A stretch of 64,000 bases of DNA from Sedimentitalea nanhaiensis DSM 24252 (GTDB taxonomy: Bacteria; Pseudomonadota; Alphaproteobacteria; Rhodobacterales; Rhodobacteraceae). Positions 52,532-60,816 of the stretch are shown here, in pieces. Location of the stretch: NCBI RefSeq assembly GCF_000473225.1, contig NZ_KI421509.1, forward strand, positions 2,994,868 to 3,058,867. The letters run 5' to 3'. Below the pieces are notes generated by a model. The model saw nothing but the letters and a program-made list of their open reading frames with translations, was not told the origin of the DNA and searched no databases. The stretch's first letter is position 1; each line of letters opens with the position of its first letter. A program made the position numbers and the translations under genes.

Positions 52532-53395
52532 TCAGCGGTGCGGCTCGACTGCGCGCCGGTAGAGATGCCAGGTGGCGTGACCCAGGATCGGAAGAACAAA
52601 AATCAGCCCCACGAACAGGGTCGCCGCGCCGAGCGCGAGCAGCAGTGCCACAACCAGACCCCAGGTCAGAGCCGCAACCGGAGATCGCCGCAGCACCCGG
52701 ACCGAAGTGACAACCGCGCGAGGCAGGCCCACCTGCCGGTCGATCAACAGGGGAAATGACACCAGCGTAATCGCCAGTGAGGCCAGGGCAAAAACCAGAC
52801 CCACCGCCAGACCGGCGATCAACATGGTCCAGCCAGCTGCGGTGCCGAAAATATCCTGCACGAACTGGGCCAGGGATTGCGGTGCTTCGGGGCCAAGCGT
52901 CAGCCGGTAGATCGTGTCGGCCGCGAACATCCAGCCAACGAAGAGCACCGCCAGATACCCGCCCAGCACAATGATCGGCATGAAAGAAGGCGAGGTCATT
53001 ATGCCAAAGGCGTCGCCCCAGCCGGTTGGTTGTCCGGCCTCGCGGCGGCGGCTCATTTCATATAGCCCGACGGCGGCGACCGGTCCGATGATGGCAAAGC
53101 CCGACATCAGCGGAAACACTAGCGGAAGCATATCGCGATTCAGCGCGAACCAGGTCAGCAGCACGCCGAGAACCGGATAGACGAGAACGATGAACATGAC
53201 GTCCGTGCGTAGGGCGGTGAAGTCCTGAAACCCTTCGGACAGCGCTGTGCGCAGGTCCGCAAGGGTCAGATCCCGCAGTATGATCGGGTCGGTGTCCTTG
53301 CCCGAGAGTTCGCCGGTGCCGGATCCCAGGCTGTGCGAGCCGTGCCCGAACATCTTTGCGGTCCACGAAACCGGGTTGCCAATTGTCTTTGCCAT
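52532..53395 (-). CDS. DUF2189 membrane protein
   Basis: 287 residues from the ATG at 53395, preceded by GCGAGG (the ATG at 53413 is also possible). Six hydrophobic segments: FIVLVYPVLGVLLTWFAL, MSGFAIIGPVAAVGLYEM, IIVLGGYLAVLFVGWMF, two more around TMLIAGLAVGLVFALASL and VAALTWGLVVALLLALG, plus a C-terminal GLIFVLPILGHATWHLYRR. SRRREAGQPTGWGDAF and RQVGLPRAVVTSVRVLRRS are family marks. Function unknown; it may couple to cytochrome or lipid metabolism but nothing in the sequence shows this. Confidence 0.85.
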   Translation of the reverse strand: MAKTIGNPVSWTAKMFGHGSHSLGSGTGELSGKDTDPIILRDLTLADLRTALSEGFQDFTALRTDVMFIVLVYPVLGVLLTWFALNRDMLPLVFPLMSGFAIIGPVAAVGLYEMSRRREAGQPTGWGDAFGIMTSPSFMPIIVLGGYLAVLFVGWMFAADTIYRLTLGPEAPQSLAQFVQDIFGTAAGWTMLIAGLAVGLVFALASLAITLVSFPLLIDRQVGLPRAVVTSVRVLRRSPVAALTWGLVVALLLALGAATLFVGLIFVLPILGHATWHLYRRAVEPHR

Positions 53396-53614
53396 TTTGA
53401 CCTCGCTTTGCATCGATCAGCGTTGCAGGCCGTTATCCGGGCGGGTGGTGGTATTGAACCGCGGGGCAGGCCCAGGAAAATCCATCCGGATCAAAGCCTA
53501 GCACCATTGCGTACGTCTGTCGCGGGGCAGCAGCGTCCCTCACGCAGACGTGCAAGGGCCCCCGCGAGGCCCGTACGCGCGGACGCGAATCGCCGTCCGA
53601 TCGGGTTGCGAATG

Positions 53615-53630
53615 AATTTCAATTGAAATT
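53615..53630. promoter_or_regulatory. perfect 16-bp AT-rich palindrome upstream of irr
   Basis: AATTTCAATTGAAATT reads the same on both strands. It contains TTGAAA (53623-53628), which can serve as a -35 hexamer for the irr promoter. In this GC-rich genome such a site is unlikely by chance and looks like an operator. Confidence 0.6.
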
Positions 53631-53666
53631 AGGCGTCTTGGACCCATATACATGGCGATATGTATA
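53623..53666 (+). promoter_or_regulatory. irr promoter with inverted repeat over the -10 region
   Basis: TTGAAA (53623-53628), 18-base spacer, TATACA (53647-53652). The -10 lies within the inverted repeat TATACAT (53647-53653) / ATGTATA (53660-53666), spaced by GGCGAT. The start codon is 17 bases beyond. A repressor bound at either dyad would block RNA polymerase, consistent with iron- or self-control of irr (inference). Confidence 0.55.
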
Positions 53667-53682
53667 AACGTGAGTGCCGATA

Positions 53683-54099
53683 ATGATGTCGCCTGCAATA
53701 CGGACTGCAACCGAGTGGTTGAGCGGGGCCGGGCTGCGCCCGACGCGGCAGCGTTTGGCCCTGGCCGAATTGCTGGTCGGGGACGGGCAGCATCGCCATG
53801 TCACCGCCGAAAGCCTGTTCGAAGCGTCTCGGGCGGTCGGTGCGGTGGTTTCGCTGGCCACGGTCTATAACACCCTGCGGGCGTTTTGCGATGCGGGGCT
53901 GTTGCAAGAGGTCGCGGTGGACGGCGCCAAAAGCTATTACGATACCAACACCCACGATCACCCGCATTTCTATTGGGAGGACGAGGGGCGTCTGAGCGAT
54001 GCACCTGCCGACCAGTTGGTGATCAATCGCCTGCCCGGTGCGCCAAAGGGCACCGAGATTGCCTCGGTTGATGTGGTGATCCGCCTGCGCCGCACCTGA
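53683..54099 (+). CDS. irr: iron response regulator Irr (Fur family)
   Basis: 138 residues from the ATG at 53683 (a second ATG follows at 53686; GTG at 53674 is possible). The DNA-binding part is GLRPTRQRLALAELLVGDGQ and AVVSLATVYNTLRAFCDAGL, and the HxHxH-type metal/haem site is in NTHDHPHFYWED, as in alphaproteobacterial Irr. Irr represses iron-using genes and activates uptake under iron limitation, and is degraded or inactivated with haem. It lies near fabA in many alphaproteobacteria; here a DUF2189 gene stands between. Confidence 0.92.
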   Translation: MMSPAIRTATEWLSGAGLRPTRQRLALAELLVGDGQHRHVTAESLFEASRAVGAVVSLATVYNTLRAFCDAGLLQEVAVDGAKSYYDTNTHDHPHFYWEDEGRLSDAPADQLVINRLPGAPKGTEIASVDVVIRLRRT

Positions 54100-54190
54100 C
54101 ACCGGCCAAACCGCGTCGTTAGAGCTGCGTTCTTCTTGCGTCCGGTCGTGCCGATGCGGCAGGGTGTCGGCATCCCAAGCGAGGCCCGCC

Positions 54191-54994
54191 ATGACCCATG
54201 CTCTTGTCACCCAGGATCAGATCGACAGCTACCGGCGCGACGGCGTGGTGATGATCGGGGGTCTGTTTGCTGACCATGTGGACGCCCTGCGGGCGGGGGT
54301 CGCGGCGAACATGGAGCATCCTGGACCCTATGCGTCGGAGAATCGCAAAGAGGGGCAGTCCGGGCGGTTTTTCGACGATTATTGCAACTGGACGCGTATC
54401 CCCGAGTTTGCGCAGGTGATCCACGATTCGCCCGCGGCCGAGGTGGCTGCCGATCTGATGGGATCGCAGACGGTGCAGATGTTCCACGATCATGTGCTGG
54501 TCAAGGAGCCTGGCACGTCGATGGCAACGCCCTGGCATCAGGACCGGCCGTATTATTTCGTGGAAGGTGCGCAAACCGTCAGCTTCTGGTCGCCGCTGGA
54601 TCCGGTGACGGACGCCACGTTGCGCTGCGTGGCCGGGTCGCACCTTTGGGAAAAGGACGTGCTGCCGACCCGCTGGGTATCTGAAGAGGGGTTCTTTGCC
54701 GATGATGGACAATACATGCCGGTGCCCGATCCGGAAGCCGAAGGCATGCGCATTCTTGAATTCCCGATGCAGCCCGGAGACGCGGTGGCGTTCAGCTATC
54801 GCACCCTGCACGGCGCGCGGGGCAACGTCAGCGACACGCGGCGCCGGGCGTTCTCGCTGCGGCTGCTCGGGGACGATGCGCGGTATGTTCAGCGCGCGGG
54901 GCCGACATCGCCCCCCTTTCCCGGCCACGGCATGCAGCCGGGGCAACGGCTGCGCGAGGACTGGTTCCCGGTGATCTGGCGGCGCGACGGCTGA
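54191..54994 (+). CDS. phytanoyl-CoA dioxygenase (PhyH) family protein
   Basis: 267 residues from the ATG at 54191 (the frame opens at 54164 without good start). The Fe(II) ligands are the HQD in TPWHQDRPYYFVEG and the distal His in YRTLHGARGN, with an Arg for 2-oxoglutarate in TRRRAFSLRLLGDD. RCVAGSHLWEKDVLPTRW is a conserved mid-section. It hydroxylates an unknown substrate using O2 and 2-oxoglutarate. It is 91 bases after irr, so it may be regulated with it, being an iron enzyme (inference). Confidence 0.9.
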   Translation: MTHALVTQDQIDSYRRDGVVMIGGLFADHVDALRAGVAANMEHPGPYASENRKEGQSGRFFDDYCNWTRIPEFAQVIHDSPAAEVAADLMGSQTVQMFHDHVLVKEPGTSMATPWHQDRPYYFVEGAQTVSFWSPLDPVTDATLRCVAGSHLWEKDVLPTRWVSEEGFFADDGQYMPVPDPEAEGMRILEFPMQPGDAVAFSYRTLHGARGNVSDTRRRAFSLRLLGDDARYVQRAGPTSPPFPGHGMQPGQRLREDWFPVIWRRDG

Positions 54995-55040
54995 TCCGGC
55001 GCGGTTGCATCCATTTGCAATCTGGGATCAGGTCGTCGCG

Positions 55041-55829
55041 ATGATGGCTGGCTTGAAACAGGCTCTGACACGGCTCTATCGCGGCGCGTCGCGTCGTGCG
55101 GAACTGTTTCGCTATGGGCTGATCGCGTTTGATGCCGCAACGATCCTGTATTTTATCGTCACTACCCCGATGCGCCAGACCCCGGAGATGGAAATCGCCG
55201 GAACCGTGATCGGGCTGTTGATTCTGATGGATTTTGCCGCGCGGCTCTGGATCGCGCCGAATCGCAAGGCGATGCTGCGGCAGATCTATACGATCGCAGA
55301 CGTGATTGTCGTGGCGTCCCTGTTGCTGGCACCGTTCCTGCACGAGGACGTGGCTTTTCTGCGCATCCTGCGTGGGTTGCGGTTGATCCATTCCTATCAC
55401 CTGTTGCGCGATCTGCGGCGGGTCAGCCCGTTCTTTCGGCGCTATGAAGATGCCGTGATTGCGGCGGTCAACCTGCTGGTGTTCGTCCTTTTGACCACCA
55501 CCGCTGTCTATACGCTGTTTTTTGACACATACCCGAACGTTCAGCCGGGGCTGGAAGGGTATGTGGACGCGCTGTATTTCACCGTGTCCACACTGACGAC
55601 CACCGGGTATGGTGATATCACGCCGGTGACGATGGGGGGAAAGCTGTTTTCGGTCTTTGTCATGGTGGTGGGGGTCGCGTTGTTCGTACGGCTGGCACAG
55701 GCGGTGATTCAGCCGTCAAAAATACGGCACAAATGCCCGACCTGCGGTCTGCTGAAACACGATCCCGACGCTGTCCATTGCAAACATTGTGGCGAGCCGC
55801 TGAAGATCGAGACCGAAGGCGTGACTTAA
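55041..55829 (+). CDS. voltage-gated-type K+ channel with C-terminal zinc ribbon
   Basis: 262 residues from the ATG at 55041 (an in-frame TTG at 55005 is less likely). About six TM segments; the S4-like helix is FLRILRGLRLIHSYHLLRDL with regularly spaced Arg residues; the selectivity filter is TLTTTGYGDITPVT; the last TM is VFVMVVGVALFVRLAQAV. The cytoplasmic tail has a rubredoxin-type knuckle pair CPTCGLLKHDPDAVHCKHCG (about residues 231-250), unusual for a K+ channel. The next gene is convergent with only 4 bases between. Confidence 0.9.
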   Translation: MMAGLKQALTRLYRGASRRAELFRYGLIAFDAATILYFIVTTPMRQTPEMEIAGTVIGLLILMDFAARLWIAPNRKAMLRQIYTIADVIVVASLLLAPFLHEDVAFLRILRGLRLIHSYHLLRDLRRVSPFFRRYEDAVIAAVNLLVFVLLTTTAVYTLFFDTYPNVQPGLEGYVDALYFTVSTLTTTGYGDITPVTMGGKLFSVFVMVVGVALFVRLAQAVIQPSKIRHKCPTCGLLKHDPDAVHCKHCGEPLKIETEGVT

Positions 55830-55833
55830 CCGC

Positions 55834-56724
55834 TCAGAACCATTGTCCCGGCTCCATCAATCCCAGGTCCAGCAACTGTTGCGATTTCCATTCGAACGGC
55901 ACCGAATTGTGCCACCGAAAGCTGTCGATTGCACAGGTCGATCCAGGATTGCGTTTCAGCGCCTTGGCGGTGCGAAACGAGCAGACCGCTGCTGTGACGT
56001 TATGGTGCCAGGGACAGGCATAGGTGTTGTATTCCTGGTCATCGAACGTGTGGTCGGGCAACAGCCGCAGCCCCGGACGCGCCCGAAACAGCGAAATCCG
56101 GTCGATCCTGCGGCTGGAGTCGGGGATATGTTCCTCGTATCGCCAGCGCATGCCACCAAAGAAATCCAGCTGTCGTTCGCGCGGGTTATTGTTGTCCGGT
56201 GCCAGGCGGGCGAGGGCGTAATAGCCTGATTTGTCCAGAAACGCATGCGCGCGCGAAACTGCATTGGGATGCCGGGTCAAATCCCCGGCGTACAGGTCGA
56301 TGACATAGGTCAGCATTGCATTGCGCCGCTCGCCCGCGTGAAAGGTCAGCAGTTCGCCAACGCTGCGGGTTTCGCGGAACGGGTAGAACAGGTATTCGGC
56401 ATTGAAACAATAATAGAGCCAGATGCCCGGTGCCGCCGCGATGATGCGGTTGACCGCCTCGCAAACCGCGCCCGCGGCAGTGCAATCATAGGTGACCCGA
56501 TGAATGCGCGCGGCCAGATCGGCGGGCAGATCAAACTCTGGTGGCATCAGCGCCACGACCGATTTGAAACCGCAGTCCAGATGGTGGCGCAGGGTACTGT
56601 CCAGCTCGACGGCGTCCTCGACAAAGATCAACGCCACCGGACCCCGCGCCAGAGCGCTGCGGCCCCGATTCAGAAAGCCGTGCAGTGTTGGATGTGTCAT
56701 TTGATCTGCCCGGGCGGTGGTCAT
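55834..56724 (-). CDS. glycosyltransferase family 2-like protein, uncertain
   Basis: 296 residues from the ATG at 56724. The N-terminal half has a strand-helix-strand pattern (PVALIFVEDAVELDSTLRHH, FKSVVALMPPEF) and WLYYCFNAEYLFYPFRETR; the C-terminal half has DFFGGMRWRYEEHIPDSSRR, ISLFRARPGLRLLPDHTFDD and CPWHHNVTAAVCSFRTAKAL. The layout resembles GT2/GT92-like transferases annotated in Rhodobacterales. A DxD motif is not obvious. Stands alone; a role in surface glycan is possible but unproven. Confidence 0.55.
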   Translation of the reverse strand: MTTARADQMTHPTLHGFLNRGRSALARGPVALIFVEDAVELDSTLRHHLDCGFKSVVALMPPEFDLPADLAARIHRVTYDCTAAGAVCEAVNRIIAAAPGIWLYYCFNAEYLFYPFRETRSVGELLTFHAGERRNAMLTYVIDLYAGDLTRHPNAVSRAHAFLDKSGYYALARLAPDNNNPRERQLDFFGGMRWRYEEHIPDSSRRIDRISLFRARPGLRLLPDHTFDDQEYNTYACPWHHNVTAAVCSFRTAKALKRNPGSTCAIDSFRWHNSVPFEWKSQQLLDLGLMEPGQWF

Positions 56725-56825
56725 TCTGGTGTTTTGCCTCAAATTCGGTTAATTCCGGGTGCATTGCAAGCCATCGCCAATCGGTCTAAGTCAGGCCGCT
56801 GATCCACCGGTTAGAGGCCAAGCGC

Positions 56826-58154
56826 ATGACGGCTCCGAAGAAACTGTTCATAAAGACCTACGGCTGCCAGATGAATGTCTATGACAGCGAGCGCATGGCC
56901 GAGGCCCTGGGCGGGCAGGGCTATGTGGAAACGGCAACACCCGAAGATGCCGACATGATCCTGTTGAACACCTGTCACATTCGCGAAAAGGCCGCCGAAA
57001 AGGTCTATTCCGAACTGGGGCGGTTCAAGGGGCTCAAAGCGGAGAATCCGGATCTGAAAATCGGTGTCGCCGGGTGTGTCGCCCAGGCCGAGGGTCAGGA
57101 GATCATGCGCCGCCAGCCGCTGGTCGATCTGGTGGTCGGGCCGCAAAGCTATCATCGCCTGCCCGAGATGGAGGCCAGGACCCGTGCCGGGGAAAAGGCG
57201 CTGGACACGGATTTCCCCGAGGAAGACAAGTTTGAGGCGTTGAAATCGCGCCCCAAGGCGGCGCGCGGGCCGACCGCGTTTCTGACCGTCCAGGAGGGTT
57301 GTGACAAATTCTGCGCGTTCTGCGTTGTGCCTTATACGCGCGGTGCCGAAGTCAGCCGCCCGGCGGACCGCATCCTGACCGAAGCGCGTGATCTGGTGGA
57401 TCGCGGGGTGCGCGAAATCACCCTGCTGGGGCAGAACGTCAACGCCTATCACGGGGCGGGTCCGGATGGGGATATGACACTGGCGCAGTTGATCTGGGCG
57501 CTGGACAAGGTGGATGGGCTGGAACGCATCCGATTCACCACCAGCCACCCCAACGACATGAGTGAGGATCTGATCGCGGCGCATGGCGACTGTGCCAAGC
57601 TGATGCCTTATCTGCATCTGCCGGTGCAATCGGGCAGCGACAAGATCCTCAAGCGCATGAACCGCAGCCATACGGCAGACAGCTATTTTCGGCTGATCGA
57701 GCGTATCCGCGCGGCGCGGCCCGATATCCTGTTGTCTGGCGATTTCATCGTCGGTTTTCCCGAAGAGACCGAAGCCGATTTTCAGGCCACGATGGATCTG
57801 GTCGAAGAGGTCGGTTACGGCTACGCCTATTCCTTCAAGTATTCGACCCGGCCCGGCACCCCTGCCGCGGAACGCGCCCAGGTGGACGAGGATGTGAAAT
57901 CCGAGCGTCTGCACCGCCTGCAAGGGCTGATCACCCGCCAGCAGCGTGCGATACAGGATGGCATGGTCGGGCGTGAGGTGAGCGTGCTGTTCGAAAAACA
58001 AGGTCGATTTGACGGCCAGATGGTTGGCAAGTCCGAATATCTGCACGCGGTGCATGTGAACGATGCCAAAGTGGATATCGGTGCGCTGTGCAGGGTTCGG
58101 ATCACGGGGTCGGGGTCGAATTCGCTGGCGGGCGAGATCGTCGCCGCATCCTGA
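56826..58154 (+). CDS. miaB: tRNA-2-methylthio-N6-dimethylallyladenosine synthase
   Basis: 442 residues. The N-terminal UPF0004 domain has its three cluster cysteines in [23 protein letters not shown] and [10 protein letters not shown]; the radical-SAM cluster is [15 protein letters not shown]; and a TRAM domain ends the chain ([20 protein letters not shown]). It methylthiolates i6A37 in tRNAs reading UNN codons. It heads the miaB-phoH-ybeY-corC-lnt block. Confidence 0.96.
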   Translation: MTAPKKLFIKTYGCQMNVYDSERMAEALGGQGYVETATPEDADMILLNTCHIREKAAEKVYSELGRFKGLKAENPDLKIGVAGCVAQAEGQEIMRRQPLVDLVVGPQSYHRLPEMEARTRAGEKALDTDFPEEDKFEALKSRPKAARGPTAFLTVQEGCDKFCAFCVVPYTRGAEVSRPADRILTEARDLVDRGVREITLLGQNVNAYHGAGPDGDMTLAQLIWALDKVDGLERIRFTTSHPNDMSEDLIAAHGDCAKLMPYLHLPVQSGSDKILKRMNRSHTADSYFRLIERIRAARPDILLSGDFIVGFPEETEADFQATMDLVEEVGYGYAYSFKYSTRPGTPAAERAQVDEDVKSERLHRLQGLITRQQRAIQDGMVGREVSVLFEKQGRFDGQMVGKSEYLHAVHVNDAKVDIGALCRVRITGSGSNSLAGEIVAAS

Positions 58155-58307
58155 TCTGCCTGCCGGAGCCAAAAATCTCTGCCAAAAGGCCGGGCTGACA
58201 GTATTTTTGTTTCAGTCCTGTGAAATTCGCATCCAGCGGCTTGCGCTGCGCTGCCGAACTTGGCACGCTTGGGTCAAACGGCCGGAACGGCAATACAGGA
58301 GAGTGGA

Positions 58308-59324
58308 TTGGCCACAGGCGCCCTGACCCCACCGCAGACCGAGATGGCACCGCCCGAGGTGTTGATCGAATTTCCAGACAATCGCTTGTTGATCGACCTT
58401 TGCGGGGAATATGACCGCAATCTGGCCGATATCGAACAGAAGCTGGGCGTACAGATCGTGCGCCGTGGCAATCGGCTGTCGATCCTGGGCGACGAGGATA
58501 GCCAGAAACAGGCCGCCGACGTGCTGCAATCGCTGTATGAACGGCTTGAGGCCGGGCGCGAGGTGGAAACCGGCGATATCGATCGCGAATTGCGCATGGG
58601 CGGGTCGGATGCGGGCACCGGGGTGCGCGATGGCGATCAACTCGAGATGTTCAAGGGCGTTGCGGTCGAAATCAAGACCCGCAAGAAGCTGGTCGAACCG
58701 CGCACCGAGGCGCAAAAGGCCTATGTCCAGTCGCTGTTTGCAAATGAATTGGCCTTTGGCATTGGCCCGGCGGGCACCGGCAAGACCTATTTGGCGGTGG
58801 CCGTGGGCGTGTCGATGTTCCTGGGGGGCCATGTCGACCGGATCATCCTGTCGCGCCCTGCGGTCGAGGCGGGCGAGCGGCTGGGTTTTCTGCCTGGAGA
58901 CATGAAAGACAAGGTCGATCCCTATATGCAACCGCTGTACGATGCGTTGAACGATTTCTTGCCCGGCAAGCAACTGGCCAAGCTGATCGAGGAAAAGCGC
59001 ATCGAGATCGCACCGCTGGCGTTTATGCGCGGGCGGACGTTGGCGAATGCGTTTGTAGTGCTGGACGAGGCCCAGAACGCCACCAGCATGCAGATGAAGA
59101 TGTTCCTGACCCGCCTCGGCGAAGGCAGCCGCATGGTGATCACCGGCGACCGCACCCAGATCGACTTGCCGCGGGGTGTGCCGTCGGGGCTGGCCGATGC
59201 CGAGCGGTTGCTCAAGGCCATTCCCAAGATCAGCTTCAACTATTTCACCTCCAAAGACGTGGTGCGCCATCCACTGGTTGCCGCGATCATTGAGGCCTAT
59301 GAGGCCGACGGCCCGGTCGGCTGA
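58308..59324 (+). CDS. phoH: PhoH-family ATPase
   Basis: 338 residues from the TTG at 58308, supported by AGGAGAG (58297-58303); the ATG at 58344 is the other choice, and the longer frame to 58260 has no site. A KH-like N-terminal part (LSILGDEDSQKQAADVLQSL) precedes the P-loop GPAGTGKTYLAVAVG, the RPAVEAGERLGFLPGDM stretch and Walker B VLDEAQNATSMQMKM. It is the PhoH2/YbeZ type that works with YbeY on 16S rRNA and RNA quality control. Confidence 0.93.
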   Translation: MATGALTPPQTEMAPPEVLIEFPDNRLLIDLCGEYDRNLADIEQKLGVQIVRRGNRLSILGDEDSQKQAADVLQSLYERLEAGREVETGDIDRELRMGGSDAGTGVRDGDQLEMFKGVAVEIKTRKKLVEPRTEAQKAYVQSLFANELAFGIGPAGTGKTYLAVAVGVSMFLGGHVDRIILSRPAVEAGERLGFLPGDMKDKVDPYMQPLYDALNDFLPGKQLAKLIEEKRIEIAPLAFMRGRTLANAFVVLDEAQNATSMQMKMFLTRLGEGSRMVITGDRTQIDLPRGVPSGLADAERLLKAIPKISFNYFTSKDVVRHPLVAAIIEAYEADGPVG

Positions 59325-59380
59325 GCCGATGCACGTCTCCGGGCCTTGACCCGGTGCCGGTTTTCAGGTGCAAGCCGTCC

Positions 59381-59893
59381 ATGCCGATTGAGACAGACAT
59401 AGACGATTCCCGCTGGCTGGCGCTGGACCTGCCGACTTTGGCAGAGGTGGCGGCCAATGCGGTGCTGACAGCGCGGCATTTGGACGCTGAGCAATGCGAG
59501 ATCGGTTTGCTGGCCTGTGACGACGCACGGATCGCGCAACTCAACCGCGAGTTTCGCGGCAAGGACGGCGCTACCAACGTTCTGAGCTGGCCGTCCGAAG
59601 ATCTGACGCCAGAGGTCGCCGGCACCGAACCTGCGCTACCGCAACCGGATTTTACCGGCGAGATGGGGCTGGGCGATATTGCCATTGCCTGGGATACCTG
59701 TGTCCGTGAAGCTGCCGAGGCCGACAAGCCGCTTGCCGATCACGTCACCCATCTGGTGGTGCACGGGGTCCTGCATCTGTTGGGTTTTGACCATATCCGT
59801 GACCCGGATGCCACTTTGATGCAGCAACTTGAGATCGAGATACTTGGCAGATTGGGTATGGATGACCCATATAGGGAAACAGAAGGGGCCTGA
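59381..59893 (+). CDS. ybeY: endoribonuclease YbeY (rRNA maturation factor)
   Basis: 170 residues from the ATG at 59381. The zinc-binding motif VVHGVLHLLGFDHIRD (H-x3-H-x5-H) identifies the family, with NREFRGKDGATNVLSWP and GEMGLGDIAIAWDTC before it. It processes the 3' end of 16S rRNA and checks 70S ribosomes. It follows phoH by 56 bases and precedes corC by 23. Confidence 0.95.
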   Translation: MPIETDIDDSRWLALDLPTLAEVAANAVLTARHLDAEQCEIGLLACDDARIAQLNREFRGKDGATNVLSWPSEDLTPEVAGTEPALPQPDFTGEMGLGDIAIAWDTCVREAAEADKPLADHVTHLVVHGVLHLLGFDHIRDPDATLMQQLEIEILGRLGMDDPYRETEGA

Positions 59894-59916
59894 GGCCCTG
59901 CATTCGGAAGGAAGAG

Positions 59917-60816
59917 ATGGGCGATTCAGACGGCAGTTCTGGCGCGGCGCATAGCGCGCAACCCCAGAACCAGACGGTGGGCGAGTCTTCGGACAGTCCG
60001 GCCGAGGTGGAAAGCACGGAGCGATCCGGGTTTTTTGGTCGCATCATCGAAGCGCTGAGCCCTGCGGAAGACCCGCAGCCCAGCGAAGTGAACGGAACGC
60101 TGCGCGGCATGGTGAACCTGCGCCGGATGCGGGTCGAAGACGTTGCCATTCCGACCGCCGAAATTGTCGCCGTGTCCGATACCATCTCGCGCGACGAACT
60201 TGTGCAGGTGTTTCGTGACAGCGGCATGACCCGGATTCCGGTCTATGAAGGTACGCTGGACACGCCCAGGGGGTTTGTTCACCTCAAGGATTTTGCGCTG
60301 ACTCACGGGTTCAACGGCGGAAGCGTCGAATTCGATCTGGATTCGATGCTGCGGCCGTTGTTGTTCGTGCCGCCGTCGATGCCGATTGGGGTCTTGTTGA
60401 CCAAGATGCAGACCGAGCGTCGCCATATGGCGTTGGTGATCGACGAATATGGCGGGGTGGACGGTCTGTTGACCATCGAGGATCTGATCGAGCAGGTGGT
60501 GGGCGAGATCGAGGACGAGCACGACACCGACGAGGACCAATCCTGGGTCAAGGAGAAGGCGGGTTGCTACAACGTGCTGGCCAAGACGCCGCTGGATGAG
60601 TTCGAGGCCGAAATCGGACAATCTCTGACCGAGCACGATGAGGTGGACGAGGAAGAGATCGACACGCTCGGCGGGTTGGTCTTTATGCTGTCCGGACGGG
60701 TGCCCGCGCGGGGTGAGGTGGTGCTGCATCCCGATGGTCCGGAATTCGAAGTCGTCGATGCCGATCCACGTCGCATCAAGCGTTTGCGCGTACGATTGCC
60801 GCAGTCCGGCGAATGA
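59917..60816 (+). CDS. CBS-domain protein of the CorC/HlyC family
   Basis: 299 residues, GGAAGGAAGAG ahead of the ATG. After an acidic, poorly ordered N terminus (about 1-45), two CBS repeats lie at about 60-200 (LRRMRVEDVAIPTAEIVAVS, RRHMALVIDEYGGVDGLLTI) and the CorC_HlyC transporter-associated domain at about 215-295 (EEEIDTLGGLVFMLSGRVPA). No membrane part; it is the cytosolic CorC type linked to Mg2+/Co2+ efflux and always near lnt. It overlaps lnt by four bases. Confidence 0.93.
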   Translation: MGDSDGSSGAAHSAQPQNQTVGESSDSPAEVESTERSGFFGRIIEALSPAEDPQPSEVNGTLRGMVNLRRMRVEDVAIPTAEIVAVSDTISRDELVQVFRDSGMTRIPVYEGTLDTPRGFVHLKDFALTHGFNGGSVEFDLDSMLRPLLFVPPSMPIGVLLTKMQTERRHMALVIDEYGGVDGLLTIEDLIEQVVGEIEDEHDTDEDQSWVKEKAGCYNVLAKTPLDEFEAEIGQSLTEHDEVDEEEIDTLGGLVFMLSGRVPARGEVVLHPDGPEFEVVDADPRRIKRLRVRLPQSGE

